Positions 53,129 to 61,545 of a DNA stretch of 64,000 nucleotides are shown here, one piece after another. The notes beneath the pieces were generated by a model. The model was given only the letters and a program-made list of their open reading frames with translations. It ran no database searches and was not told the DNA's origin. The first letter of the stretch is position 1, and each line of letters starts with the position of its first letter. Made by a program: the position numbers and the translations under genes. Location of the stretch: contig NZ_SAUF01000005.1 in the NCBI RefSeq assembly GCF_004023665.1, positions 124,001 through 188,000 of the forward strand, written 5' to 3'. Source of the DNA: Afifella aestuarii. Its GTDB lineage: Bacteria > Pseudomonadota > Alphaproteobacteria > Rhizobiales > Afifellaceae.

Positions 53129-54838
53129 TCAGGTGCTTGCCAGCTTGCGGCTGTCGCGCTCTGCACCGAGCTGCTGCATGGCAGGAAAACTTGGCAGGTC
53201 AACGAAGAAGATCGTTCCGCCGCCTTCTGTGCTGCGGAAGTCGATCTCGCCGTTGAGGTGCTCGACGATCGCCTTGGTGATGGAAAGGCCGAGACCCGTG
53301 CCGCCGACCTTCTGATTGTCGGAGAAATCGGCCCTTTCGAACTTGTTGAAGATGCGGTCGTGGAATTCTTCCGGGATGCCCGGCCCCTCGTCGCTCACAT
53401 AGATGCGGGTGCGGCCGGCCCGCAGCGCGATGTGGATCCGAACGGTTCCCTCCGGCGGCGAGAATTTGATCGCATTGGACATCAGGTTGACGAGCACCTG
53501 GCTGAGGCGATCGGGATCGGCGAGGCAGACGAGCCCGGGCGCCGTGTCGTCGATCTCGATCGACGCTTTGTGTTCGGCCGCGTAGGCGCGCAGCGATTCC
53601 ACCGTTGTCTCGACGAGAGGGCGAAGCGCGAGGGGTTTTATGTCGAAGGGCATCCTTCCGGATTCGATCCGCTCGATGTCCAGGATGTCGTTGATGAGAC
53701 GCACCAGCCGCGCGCTGTTGGCATAGGCGATCGATACGAGATTGTTGCCCTTGGCGCTGAGCTTTCCGGCGCCTCCGGCCGCCACCAGGCCGAGCGCGCC
53801 GTGGATCGCGGTCAGGGGCGTGCGCAATTCGTGGCTGACGGTGGAGATGAAGTCGTTCTTCATCTGCTCGGAGCGCTTCTGCTCGGTGATATCGTAGACG
53901 AAACCGTCCCAGATGATCTCGTCTTTGCCGTAGCCGCGGGGCTCTGCGGTGGCGCGCATCCAAAGGACGTGGCCCTTGGGATGCATGCACTGCGCCTCGA
54001 ATGACCAGGGCTCCAGGGTTTCCGCCGAACCTTCGAGAATGAGCTGCAATTTTTCGGCGTCTTGCCGGGAAATAAGCCTTGCGAGCTTCTCCGGATGCTC
54101 GACGAAGCTTTCCGGGGCGATGTCGAGGATGCGCCGTGCGCCATCGGAGACATAGCGCACCTCCAGCTGTCCATCTTCGTCCCGGGAGATTTGAAAGAGG
54201 ATGCCAGGGGCGTTGTTGGCGGTCGCCTCCAGGCGGGCCTGCGCTTCGTTATGCGCCGCCACGGCCCAGCGGCGCTGGTATTCGCGGACGACGAGCTGGC
54301 CCATCAGAAGGACGGCCGCAAAATTCACCGTGACGAACAGGGAGGCCGATTTGAGAAAGATGTGCCAGGGCACGGCGGTCATCATCGCGATGACCAGGGC
54401 GGGCACGATGGCGGCGCTGAGGGCGTGATGGAGGATGTAACGCTGCGACACGGCGCGGCCGAGATGGCGCGTCCAGACGTACCACAGAAGGCTTGAACAG
54501 ATTGCGGCAGAGGCGATGCCCGCGGCGCCGGGGACGGCGCCCAGGCCGCCGAAATAAAGCCGCAGCGCCATCATCGGAATGGCCGTGATCAGCGCGCAGA
54601 CCGGCCCGCCGAGAGCTGCAGAGAGGGCGACGACCGCGTTGCGCGGATCGGTGCGCACCCCCTCCATCAATTCGACCGGATGGAGCATGATGAGCATGCC
54701 CGTGCCGGCGAAGACGAGGCCGAATGCGATGCTGCGACGCCAGAACGTTCCTTCCAGGCGCTCTCCCAGAAGAGCGAGAAAGATAATGGCGAGGATGATG
54801 GCGGAGGCTGCCTCGACCATCGTGACTACCGCATTCAT
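53129..54838 (-). CDS. Sensor histidine kinase with 5TM-LYT receptor and PAS domains
   Basis: A 569-residue membrane sensor kinase. Residues about 1-190 contain hydrophobic helices with the 5TM-5TMR_LYT pattern ('EGVRTDPRNAVVALSAALGG', 'MALRLYFGGLGAVPGAAGI'). A PAS domain follows (about 205-330; 'WDGFVYDITEQKRSEQMKND'), then HisKA with the phospho-accepting His in 'FISTVSHELRTPLTA', and HATPase_c ('LMSNAIKFSPPEG', 'DEGPGIPEEFHDRIF', 'GGTGLGLSITKAIVEH'). There is no receiver domain. It lies at the edge of the polysaccharide locus and is a good candidate partner of the NarL-type response regulator at 57982. Confidence 0.93.
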   Translation of the reverse strand: MNAVVTMVEAASAIILAIIFLALLGERLEGTFWRRSIAFGLVFAGTGMLIMLHPVELMEGVRTDPRNAVVALSAALGGPVCALITAIPMMALRLYFGGLGAVPGAAGIASAAICSSLLWYVWTRHLGRAVSQRYILHHALSAAIVPALVIAMMTAVPWHIFLKSASLFVTVNFAAVLLMGQLVVREYQRRWAVAAHNEAQARLEATANNAPGILFQISRDEDGQLEVRYVSDGARRILDIAPESFVEHPEKLARLISRQDAEKLQLILEGSAETLEPWSFEAQCMHPKGHVLWMRATAEPRGYGKDEIIWDGFVYDITEQKRSEQMKNDFISTVSHELRTPLTAIHGALGLVAAGGAGKLSAKGNNLVSIAYANSARLVRLINDILDIERIESGRMPFDIKPLALRPLVETTVESLRAYAAEHKASIEIDDTAPGLVCLADPDRLSQVLVNLMSNAIKFSPPEGTVRIHIALRAGRTRIYVSDEGPGIPEEFHDRIFNKFERADFSDNQKVGGTGLGLSITKAIVEHLNGEIDFRSTEGGGTIFFVDLPSFPAMQQLGAERDSRKLAST

Positions 54839-54985
54839 GTGTTCCTCTGCGCCTGGGCACCGGCCTCGTCATGACCGAGTCCGAGTTGGACCATGTTCGA
54901 CCTTGATGCCTGTATCCGCCGAGCGCTCTGCGGTCGGAGGTCAGGGGGAGCCGAATGTGCGCAAAAGTTGCATGCAGGGCTTTCT

Positions 54986-56281
54986 TCAAGCTTTCCTGGA
55001 TGCTGTTTCCAGCCGGTCGCGCTCCAATTCGCGAGCGTGAATGCCAAGGAGAAGCAAAGCCGGCCAAAGGAGATAGGCCTCGATCTCGATGTTTTCCCCG
55101 AAGCTCAGAATGATGAAAACGAGTACGATGCCGAGAGGAAGCCGTCCTCGGCGGCCTTTGACGGAATCGACGGCGACAATCCAGAACTGCCAGACCAGCG
55201 GGACGAGGAGAGCCCACACTCCGACAAGACCTTTCACGAACAGCAGTCCATACCAGGTGTGATGACTTCCGATCGGCATGTACTCGACGATATGGGGACC
55301 CGGTTGAACCGTGCCGTGGCCGAACCACACCGCCTCGTTTTGCCAGCGCTCATAGGCGATACGTTGCAGGGTCTCGCGGACGCGGGTGCTGTCGGCTCTG
55401 GCGCCCTTGAAGGCCGAAACCGCATCCTGCATGGCCTGTAGAAGATATGTGCCGAGCGCCGCCATCGATGCGGCGACGCCGGCAGCGAGTTGCCAGGCGA
55501 CGCTTTTGGCCAGAAGCGGCATCATGCGCGGGCCGACAGCGCATACGAAGAGGGCGACAAGGCTCATGCGCGACTTGGAAAAGAAGACCATCGCCAGCCC
55601 GGCGAGAATGCCCATCGCCATCCAGAAGCGGCTGCGGTCTTCGAGCGCGAAGAGAACCATGACGACGCCGAGAAGGCCGGCAAAGGGCGACCACGGGGCG
55701 TAGAATTGCCAGCGCGGCGTCCAGCTCGACGGATCAAGTGTGTAGAAATATACAGAGAAATATTCCGGACCCGGGCCGCCAACGGCCTTCAGAGGCGAAA
55801 CGAAGATCTTTTCGGGCAAGCCGATCGAGGGTGCGACGAGGAGGATCGGTAGGAGTGCCACCGTGCATGCGCCGACGATGCACTGGCTGCGGATGACAAC
55901 GTCTCGGCGGATCTTCAAAATGGCCCCGGCGAAGGGAACGAGTGCGACCATCGCCCAGCCTTTTGCCCATCCGATCGAGGACTTGATCGTCTGACCCATG
56001 CCGAGGCCCCAGTCGAAATGGCCGACCCACAAGGCAACAAGCATGACCAGCATGCCGCCGATCCAGCCCCAAATGATCGGCGGCACCGAGCCGGTGGGCC
56101 TGAGGTCCGGCCTGAGGCCGGGACCGAGGTAAAGCGACAGGAAGCCTAGACCTGCGAGGGACCAGGAGATCACTGGTCCCACCACGTAGAGCGCGCCGAA
56201 GGCGTAGAAGAACCAGGTCAGAGAGATCGTCCAGAAGACGAGATTCTCCGGTAGGTTACGCTGTGGCGTCGGCGTTTTCAT
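54986..56281 (-). CDS. O-antigen ligase/polymerase-like membrane protein
   Basis: A 431-residue integral membrane protein with about ten hydrophobic segments. A large loop near residues 155-200 ('YFSVYFYTLDPSSWTPRWQF') and 'GHGTVQPGPHIVEYMPIGSH' followed by 'HTWYGLLFVKGLVGVWAL' resemble the Wzy_C/O-antigen ligase pattern. It probably polymerises or attaches polysaccharide repeat units at the periplasmic face. Its start overlaps the end of the wzz-like gene by 26 bases, showing coupled translation. The exact subfamily is not recognisable. Confidence 0.78.
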   Translation of the reverse strand: MKTPTPQRNLPENLVFWTISLTWFFYAFGALYVVGPVISWSLAGLGFLSLYLGPGLRPDLRPTGSVPPIIWGWIGGMLVMLVALWVGHFDWGLGMGQTIKSSIGWAKGWAMVALVPFAGAILKIRRDVVIRSQCIVGACTVALLPILLVAPSIGLPEKIFVSPLKAVGGPGPEYFSVYFYTLDPSSWTPRWQFYAPWSPFAGLLGVVMVLFALEDRSRFWMAMGILAGLAMVFFSKSRMSLVALFVCAVGPRMMPLLAKSVAWQLAAGVAASMAALGTYLLQAMQDAVSAFKGARADSTRVRETLQRIAYERWQNEAVWFGHGTVQPGPHIVEYMPIGSHHTWYGLLFVKGLVGVWALLVPLVWQFWIVAVDSVKGRRGRLPLGIVLVFIILSFGENIEIEAYLLWPALLLLGIHARELERDRLETASRKA

Positions 56282-57836
56282 CGCCAGCTTCCTCGGTTTC
56301 CAGGAGACGGTCGATCAGAGGACGACGCATCCAGGCGAGGGCGAGCCCCATCAGGAGAAACAGGGAGCCTGCGCCCGCCGCGCCCAGTGCGATCTTCTTA
56401 TTGGGCGAAGACGGCTCCCATTCGATTGACGGCTGTTCGATCACCTGCACCATCGGATACGAGGCAAAGACATCGTTGCGGGTGGTGTTCATCCGCGCCA
56501 GGGCCGATGCGAAGACGGCTTCGGCGACCTTGTAGTCGCGGTTGAGACTGTCGAGGCGCGACGCCGTCTCGACGAGATCACGCACCCGCTCCTGACCGGC
56601 CTCGTGCTCTTGCTTGAGAGCGGCGACCCGCGCGGCCAGGCCATCGCGCTTGGTGACAAGATCGACGAGCTGAGAGAGGAGGGCCGACCGCTCCCCCTGC
56701 GAAGAGGGGTCGACCTGCTCCCAGATGGCGGCGACCGGAAGGCCGGTGACGGCCCGTGCGCGATCATCCATGCGCGCCTTTGCGCCGTTGTAATTGTTGC
56801 GTGCCTCGACGACCTGGGGATGGTTCTGTCCGAAGCGTCCGGTGAGGCTGGAGAGCTTCGCCGAAGCCTCGGCGGCGTTTTCCGAAAGGGCGGCGAACTC
56901 GATGTCGCCGTGCAGACGCAGCATGGACGAGGCGTTGCCGGCATCGACGTTGAGCATCGTCGAAAGGGCCACGACGGCCTCCTCCGATTCCCGCAGCTCC
57001 GACGTCGTGGAGACGACCTGCTGGCCCATCTGCTCGATCATCGTCACGAGTTCGAGATGCTGATCTGCGCTCGCCAGCCCGGTCTTTGCCTGCAGCTCGC
57101 TGATTTTAAGACGAATGGCCTCAACGGCCTTCTGGTGCTCGCGGACAGTGTCGATCGTGGAGACTTCCCGGCTCTCCATCTCGTCGCTGCGCAGCTGGTC
57201 CAGTTCGCCGAGAAAGGCCGCGAGAATGGCTTCCGTCTTGTCAGCCGCGTCCTCGGGCGAGGAACCCGTCATCGTCAGGCGGATGAGGCTCGTCTGGTCG
57301 AGGAGCTTGATGCGCGGACGTCCGAGTTCCTGAACTTCGAGCTGAAGCGAATCCGCCGCACGCTCAAGCACGCGCCGGGATTCGATCAGGCTCTTGTAGG
57401 TCACGGTTGGGCTTATCGAGGAGCTTGAATAAGGCGAGCTCGCCGAGGTCGAGGCCTGGCCGATGTCCGACAGATTGACGGAGCTGGACGAGCCGGCGCC
57501 CGGCATGATCATTGCTGCCTCGGACTGAAAGCGCAGAGGTGCCGTCGAGATGTAGAGGATGACTGGAGCCCAGATCGCGGCAAGGCCGGCGAAAATGACC
57601 AGCGCGTAGCGGGGCAGGCGTTGGAAGTCCCCGACGCGACCGCCGCGCAGCAGGCGCACCGGCGACAGCGCGGTGATGCGCGTGCGGGTCAGGCGGGGCA
57701 TGAAACGGGAAATGCCGGCTGCCGCAGCGCCAAGGCGCCCAAACAGGCGCCGGCCGCCGGTGCGTGCCTTATCGGCCGCAGCCTCCTCGTCGTGAGGGAC
57801 GTATGGGGCTTCCAGTAGATTGGTATGAACATTCAT
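56256..57836 (-). CDS. Polysaccharide chain-length determinant/export protein (Wzz/GumC family)
   Basis: A 526-residue inner-membrane protein. A long polar, basic N-terminal lead (about 75 residues) precedes the first TM helix ('YALVIFAGLAAIWAPVILYI'); a large periplasmic region with coiled-coil heptads (about 190-430) follows; the second TM is near the end ('IALGAAGAGSLFLLMGLAL'). The pre-TM2 segment 'VIEQPSIEWEPSSPNKK' matches the Wzz/GumC proline-rich motif. No tyrosine-kinase domain is fused. ATG 57836 is preferred (GAGGAG seven bases upstream) over an adjacent GTG. It heads the minus-strand polysaccharide operon. Confidence 0.88.
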   Translation of the reverse strand: MNVHTNLLEAPYVPHDEEAAADKARTGGRRLFGRLGAAAAGISRFMPRLTRTRITALSPVRLLRGGRVGDFQRLPRYALVIFAGLAAIWAPVILYISTAPLRFQSEAAMIMPGAGSSSSVNLSDIGQASTSASSPYSSSSISPTVTYKSLIESRRVLERAADSLQLEVQELGRPRIKLLDQTSLIRLTMTGSSPEDAADKTEAILAAFLGELDQLRSDEMESREVSTIDTVREHQKAVEAIRLKISELQAKTGLASADQHLELVTMIEQMGQQVVSTTSELRESEEAVVALSTMLNVDAGNASSMLRLHGDIEFAALSENAAEASAKLSSLTGRFGQNHPQVVEARNNYNGAKARMDDRARAVTGLPVAAIWEQVDPSSQGERSALLSQLVDLVTKRDGLAARVAALKQEHEAGQERVRDLVETASRLDSLNRDYKVAEAVFASALARMNTTRNDVFASYPMVQVIEQPSIEWEPSSPNKKIALGAAGAGSLFLLMGLALAWMRRPLIDRLLETEEAGDENADATA

Positions 57837-57928
57837 CACTGCACTCCTCGTCGTGACAAATGCTTAGCGGAAGGCGTTCCTCTTCGCGTGCGTGCAATGG
57901 TGCACTTCGGGTCTATTTCGGCGCGGGA

Positions 57929-57946
57929 CCTATCCTTTGGAATAGG
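57929..57946. promoter_or_regulatory. Operator-like site A upstream of the wzz-like operon
   Basis: CCTATCCTTTGGAATAGG, an imperfect palindrome with arms CCTAT/ATAGG. The first eight bases are identical to site B (58806-58823) in front of the divergent polysaccharide gene, and both share a later G-R-R-T-A-G. It lies between the response-regulator stop and the wzz-like start, about 95 bp before that start. Confidence 0.5.
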
Positions 57947-57981
57947 CCAATCCACCCGAAGGTCTTGAGAGAGAGATCCCC

Positions 57982-58602
57982 TCAGAACATCCCCGCATCC
58001 TTGGCGATCATGGCAGCGTGTGTGCGGTTGCGTGCCTGAAGCTTGCGACAGAGCGTTTTGACGTGAAGTTTCACCGTGACCTCCTGCAAATCGAGCTCGC
58101 GCGCGATTTCCTTATTGGATGCGCCACGGACGAGACCGCCCAGGACTTCCGTCTCACGCTTGCTCAATTTGGCGGCCAGAGGATTTTCAGTTTCTTCGCT
58201 CGGTGCTCGCATGAAATCGAGCGGAGCATATTGCTCGCCCGCCACCATGAAGCGGACGGCGTGGATAAGCGATTTGGCGGCGATCGTCTTCGGCAGGAAG
58301 CCGGCGGCGCCGGCCGCCAGCGCTTCTTCCGCCACGCTGCGGTTGGCCGTGCCGGAAATGATGCCGACGGGGTTGCCCTTATTATGCTCCTTGGCGCGGG
58401 CGAGGCCTTCGAGGCCGTCCATGCCGGGCATGTTGTAATCAAGGATGACGAGATCGAACGGGCCCTGCGCATCGATACGGTCGATCGCTTCGGTAAAATC
58501 GCTGGCGGTGACGACGCGCACATCCGGTTCGCGCTCGAGAAACGCGCAGATCGTGTCTCGGACGAGTTCATGATCGTCAGCGATCAGAATATCCATCAAC
58601 AT
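57982..58602 (-). CDS. NarL/LuxR-type response regulator
   Basis: A 206-residue two-component regulator. The receiver has the acidic pair 'ADDHE', phospho-acceptor Asp55 in 'VILDYNMPGMDG', and the Lys in 'FLPKTI'. The C-terminal LuxR helix-turn-helix is 'LSKRETEVLGGLVRGASNKE', then 'LDLQEVTVKLHVKTLCRKL'. It lies between the wzz-like operon and the divergent glycosyltransferase gene, flanked by matching operator-like sites, and is probably the direct regulator of both. The kinase at 53129 is a candidate partner. Confidence 0.93.
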   Translation of the reverse strand: MLMDILIADDHELVRDTICAFLEREPDVRVVTASDFTEAIDRIDAQGPFDLVILDYNMPGMDGLEGLARAKEHNKGNPVGIISGTANRSVAEEALAAGAAGFLPKTIAAKSLIHAVRFMVAGEQYAPLDFMRAPSEETENPLAAKLSKRETEVLGGLVRGASNKEIARELDLQEVTVKLHVKTLCRKLQARNRTHAAMIAKDAGMF

Positions 58603-58958
58603 TACCTTTCAGGCGAGACCGCACGTTCCTAACGCGTGCACTTCCGTCTTCTCGGCGTTGCGTTCTCCGCAGCTTGGCAAAGGACGCCTGGCGGCTCCAC
58701 CATTTCAACCACTAGTGGACCTAGCGCATAGCACCCAATGAACGGTTAATCGAGGGCGTCGCCCGCAGGCACCCGCCCGATCGCGGCGTGGTTGGAGAGG
58801 ATTCGCCTATCCTAAAGGGTAGAACTTGTCTCGATCGAGACTATACATGCACTTCCGTGTATTTTTGATATTCTACGGATGCTGTAACTGTTCCCTTGCT
58901 CGAGTTATTTTTTCGTCGAGCTGAGTATTGTTTGGCCAACGGATTTCTGGAGGCCACA
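58603..58958. other. Regulatory intergenic region upstream of the WecG-fusion gene
   Basis: 356 bases without a gene, markedly AT-richer toward its right end (58840-58935). It holds site B, two of the three TGCACTTCSG motif copies, and an inverted repeat ATACA/TGTAT (58843-58862). Promoters for both the response regulator (minus) and the glycosyltransferase fusion (plus) should lie here. Confidence 0.5.
58806..58823. promoter_or_regulatory. Operator-like site B upstream of the WecG-fusion gene
   Basis: CCTATCCTAAAGGGTAGA, an imperfect palindrome (CTATCC/GGGTAG). Same first eight bases as site A (57929-57946). It lies about 135 bp upstream of the glycosyltransferase start. Confidence 0.5.
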
Positions 58959-60305
58959 ATGACTTCTCTCAATAAGATCTCTCTCTTCTCGCTCGACATC
59001 GTCAACGCAAAGACGGAAGAGGCTCTTGGAGCGCTTCTGAAGGGCCGTGCCCGTCGCACCGCCGCGTTCCTCAATGCCCATTGCATGAATGTTGCCGCCA
59101 AGACGCCGATCTACCAGTGGGCGTTGAAGAAGGCGGATTACCTGCTGCCCGACGGCTCGGGTTTGCAGCTTGCTGCGAAACTGCAAGGCAAGCGCTTCGT
59201 CGAGAACCTGAATGGTACCGACCTGTTCGTTCCGCTGTGCCGCAAGGCTGCCGCTCTCGGCCTCTCCATCTATTTTCTCGGAAGTGCGCAGGGCGTTGCG
59301 CGTAAGGCTTCAGAGGCTGCCCGCAGGATCGCCCCGGCCCTCAAGGTCGCCGGCACCCGCCATGGTTACTTCTATGCGGAAGAAGAAGATCGCATCATCG
59401 ACGAGATCAATGCTTCTGGCGCTGATATCGTGCTGGTCGCGCTGGGTGTGCCGCGTCAGGATGTGTGGATCGCCCGTAATCGCCATCGCCTCAACGCACG
59501 GCTGGTGATGGGTGTCGGCGCGCAGTTCGATTTCTGGGCCGGCCGCGTGTCGCGGGCTCCTCGCATGCTGCGCAGCGCCGGGCTGGAATGGATTTGGCGA
59601 TTTGCGATCGAGCCCCGCCGTATGTTCCGCCGCTACATCATCGGCAACCCGGAGTTCATGATGCGGGCATGGCAGGATGCCCGCGCCAAGAAGGCGGTGC
59701 CGACGGCTGACGAGCGGGCCAAGCGTGCCCTCGATCTTTTCGGATCCGGCATGGGCCTCCTTTTCTTCGCTCCGCTGATGCTGATGATCGCAACGGCCAT
59801 CAAGCTTGAGTCCCGCGGCCCGGTCTTCTTCCGGCAGACGCGCATCGGGCAGGGCGGTCAGGCTTTCACCGTGTTGAAGTTCCGCTCCATGTATCGCGAC
59901 GCCGAAGCCCGTCGGGCGGCGCTCCTTGAGCAAAGCGATCGTGCCGGCATCTGCTTCAAGTCGAAGAACGATCCGCGCGTCACCAAGATCGGCCGTCTTC
60001 TGCGGCGCTTCTCGCTCGACGAACTGCCCCAGCTCTTCAACATCTGGAAGGGCGATATGAGCATCGTCGGCCCGCGTCCGGCTCTGCCGCAGGAAGTCGA
60101 AGCCTATCCGCCTCAGGCTCTCGAGCGGCTGATGGGCAAGCCCGGCCTGACGGGGCTCTGGCAGGTTTCGGGTCGTGCGGAGATCGGCTTCAACAAGATG
60201 ATCCACATGGACAGTGCCTATGTCCGCTCCCGCTCGGTTTTCCTCGATATTGCTCTCATCGCACTGACTTTCCGCGCCGTCTTCACCGGACGGGGCGCCT
60301 ACTGA
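58959..60305 (+). CDS. WecG/TagA glycosyltransferase fused to a bacterial sugar transferase
   Basis: A 448-residue two-domain enzyme. Residues about 1-225 are a WecG/TagA/CpsF glycosyltransferase ('LNAHCMNVAAKTPIYQWAL', 'ADYLLPDGSGLQLAAKL', 'LVALGVPRQDVWIARNRHR', 'VGAQFDFWAGRVSRAP'). Residues about 250-448 are a Bac_transf (polyprenyl-phosphate phosphoglycosyltransferase) domain with one membrane helix ('FGSGMGLLFFAPLMLMIATA') and 'LKFRSMYRDAEARR', 'RRFSLDELPQLFNIWKGDMS' and 'GPRPALPQEVEAY'. It could start the lipid-linked repeat unit and add the second sugar. ATG 58959 has GGAGG five bases upstream; an ATG at 58896 is less likely. Confidence 0.92.
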   Translation: MTSLNKISLFSLDIVNAKTEEALGALLKGRARRTAAFLNAHCMNVAAKTPIYQWALKKADYLLPDGSGLQLAAKLQGKRFVENLNGTDLFVPLCRKAAALGLSIYFLGSAQGVARKASEAARRIAPALKVAGTRHGYFYAEEEDRIIDEINASGADIVLVALGVPRQDVWIARNRHRLNARLVMGVGAQFDFWAGRVSRAPRMLRSAGLEWIWRFAIEPRRMFRRYIIGNPEFMMRAWQDARAKKAVPTADERAKRALDLFGSGMGLLFFAPLMLMIATAIKLESRGPVFFRQTRIGQGGQAFTVLKFRSMYRDAEARRAALLEQSDRAGICFKSKNDPRVTKIGRLLRRFSLDELPQLFNIWKGDMSIVGPRPALPQEVEAYPPQALERLMGKPGLTGLWQVSGRAEIGFNKMIHMDSAYVRSRSVFLDIALIALTFRAVFTGRGAY

Positions 60306-60377
60306 GACCACAACGAAGGGAGGGTTATAACAAAGCGAACACTTCTAAGACTGCGATTCCCCATCACAGTTCCGACC

Positions 60378-60411
60378 GGCCGCGGTTGCTTAGGCACCGC
60401 GGCCATTTTTT
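60378..60411 (+). terminator. Rho-independent terminator after the WecG-fusion gene
   Basis: A perfect 9-bp stem GGCCGCGGT (60378-60386) / ACCGCGGCC (60396-60404) with a 9-base loop is followed by A and six T's (60406-60411). It lies 73 bases after the stop codon, so the fusion gene is probably monocistronic. Confidence 0.92.
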
Positions 60412-60974
60412 CGTTTCAGGTCGCCCGCCCCATCTGCACGAGCTGCCGATCACGTACCTTCGAATGGCCAGCCCCTTTGGGGTGAACCCGACCCTCTTCC
60501 GGATGGATCAGCGCGCGCATCCGCCGAGACCGCCTGCCTTTGCTTCCGTATACGTAAAGCTGGCGAGATCCGTGAAGCGTTGGTTTGCCACTTATCCGAT
60601 CGTCCCTTCGCGATGTTTGCCTGGTTTGGTGCTGGGGCGATCTGGCTCTCGCGACGTCGTCGTTCGGCCTTTTCGGAAAGGCCGGATCGAAAGCCGGAGC
60701 CGCAGATTTCTCGCTTCGATCGCAACCTCGTGCGAGCCGATACTACCCCCGGTTTAAAGGATGCAAGCGTCCCGCAAGCTTTGTGAGGCTTCCTTATGCC
60801 GAATTGACTTGCGCGGAAGATCGATCGCGAGGCTGCTGCGAAAGTCGAGAAGAGTTTAACAGGAGATTGGGCGCGCTTCGGAACTCCGAAAAGGACAATG
60901 AAGTCCATCCGCGCATGTTCTCTTGAGTTTTCTCGGTTCACCGAGATAGAGGCAACCCGAAAGGCCGAGGCGTA
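60412..60974. other. Gene-poor stretch upstream of the VanZ-like gene
   Basis: 563 bases with no convincing gene. A plus-strand frame from ATG 60613 (MFAWFGAGAIWLSRRRR...) could encode a small, one-helix basic protein of about 57 residues, but it has no recognisable family or clear ribosome-binding site. The VanZ-like promoter should lie near the right end. Confidence 0.35.
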
Positions 60975-61346
60975 ATGGAAACGCGGGCTCAGAACATGCA
61001 GGATCTCATGAGATTGCCAGTCTTCCTTCTGATTCTCGGCGCGGATGCGTGGGCCTTGATGCTGGCCGTCATTCCGGGCGTGAATCTTGGCCATCATGGC
61101 GATATTGTGCTGCATGCCGTCGGGACGTTCGTCAACGCGGCGGGCTTCGCCTTCGTCTTCGGCAATCCGTTCGGGGCGGCCATCGCGACACTCGCCTTTT
61201 CCGGCTGGATCGAGCTTTTGCAGATGTGCATTCCGTGGCGGACCGCCTCGATGACGGATTTCTATGCGAACGTCATCGGCGCGCTCGGCGGCGCGACCGT
61301 CGCCGCGCTCTTCCAGTTCGGCAAGATGCGGGTGCGCTCGCTGTAG
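60975..61346 (+). CDS. VanZ-like small membrane protein
   Basis: A 123-residue membrane protein with about four hydrophobic segments. The His in 'GDIVLHAVGTFVNAAGFAF', the 'GWIELLQMCIPWRTASMTDF' segment and 'DFYANVIGALGGATVAAL' follow the VanZ pattern (conserved His, E-x-x-Q and D-x-x-x-N-x-x-G). VanZ-like proteins occur in many polysaccharide loci without a proven role. Start ATG 60975; a second ATG at 60996 is possible. Confidence 0.8.
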   Translation: METRAQNMQDLMRLPVFLLILGADAWALMLAVIPGVNLGHHGDIVLHAVGTFVNAAGFAFVFGNPFGAAIATLAFSGWIELLQMCIPWRTASMTDFYANVIGALGGATVAALFQFGKMRVRSL

Positions 61347-61482
61347 GCGTAACTCCCGAAGAATACTTTCCGGCAGAAAAGTTCGCTCAGAAAGACATTC
61401 GCCGATCGAGCCGGAGGACTGGGACGTGAGCGATCGCCTTCTGGCGCCGGCCGGCTCTGACAAGAGGTTCGAGAGGAACGAC

Positions 61483-61519
61483 AAGACCCGCGCAAGCTGA
61501 AGCTTCCGCGGGTCTTTTT
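61483..61519 (+). terminator. Intrinsic terminator
   Basis: A 10-bp stem AAGACCCGCG (61483-61492) / CGCGGGTCTT (61507-61516), then further T's to 61519. It follows the VanZ-like gene by about 140 bases and precedes the convergent glycosyltransferase stop. On the minus strand the T-run is interrupted, so it works mainly for the plus strand. Confidence 0.8.
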
Positions 61520-61545
61520 GTCGGGTGCGGTGGGTGCTGGCCTGG

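Noticed and set aside
60580-60786. A small basic one-helix open frame before the VanZ-like gene
   Set aside because: No ribosome-binding site, no known family, and an Arg-rich composition expected by chance in this DNA.
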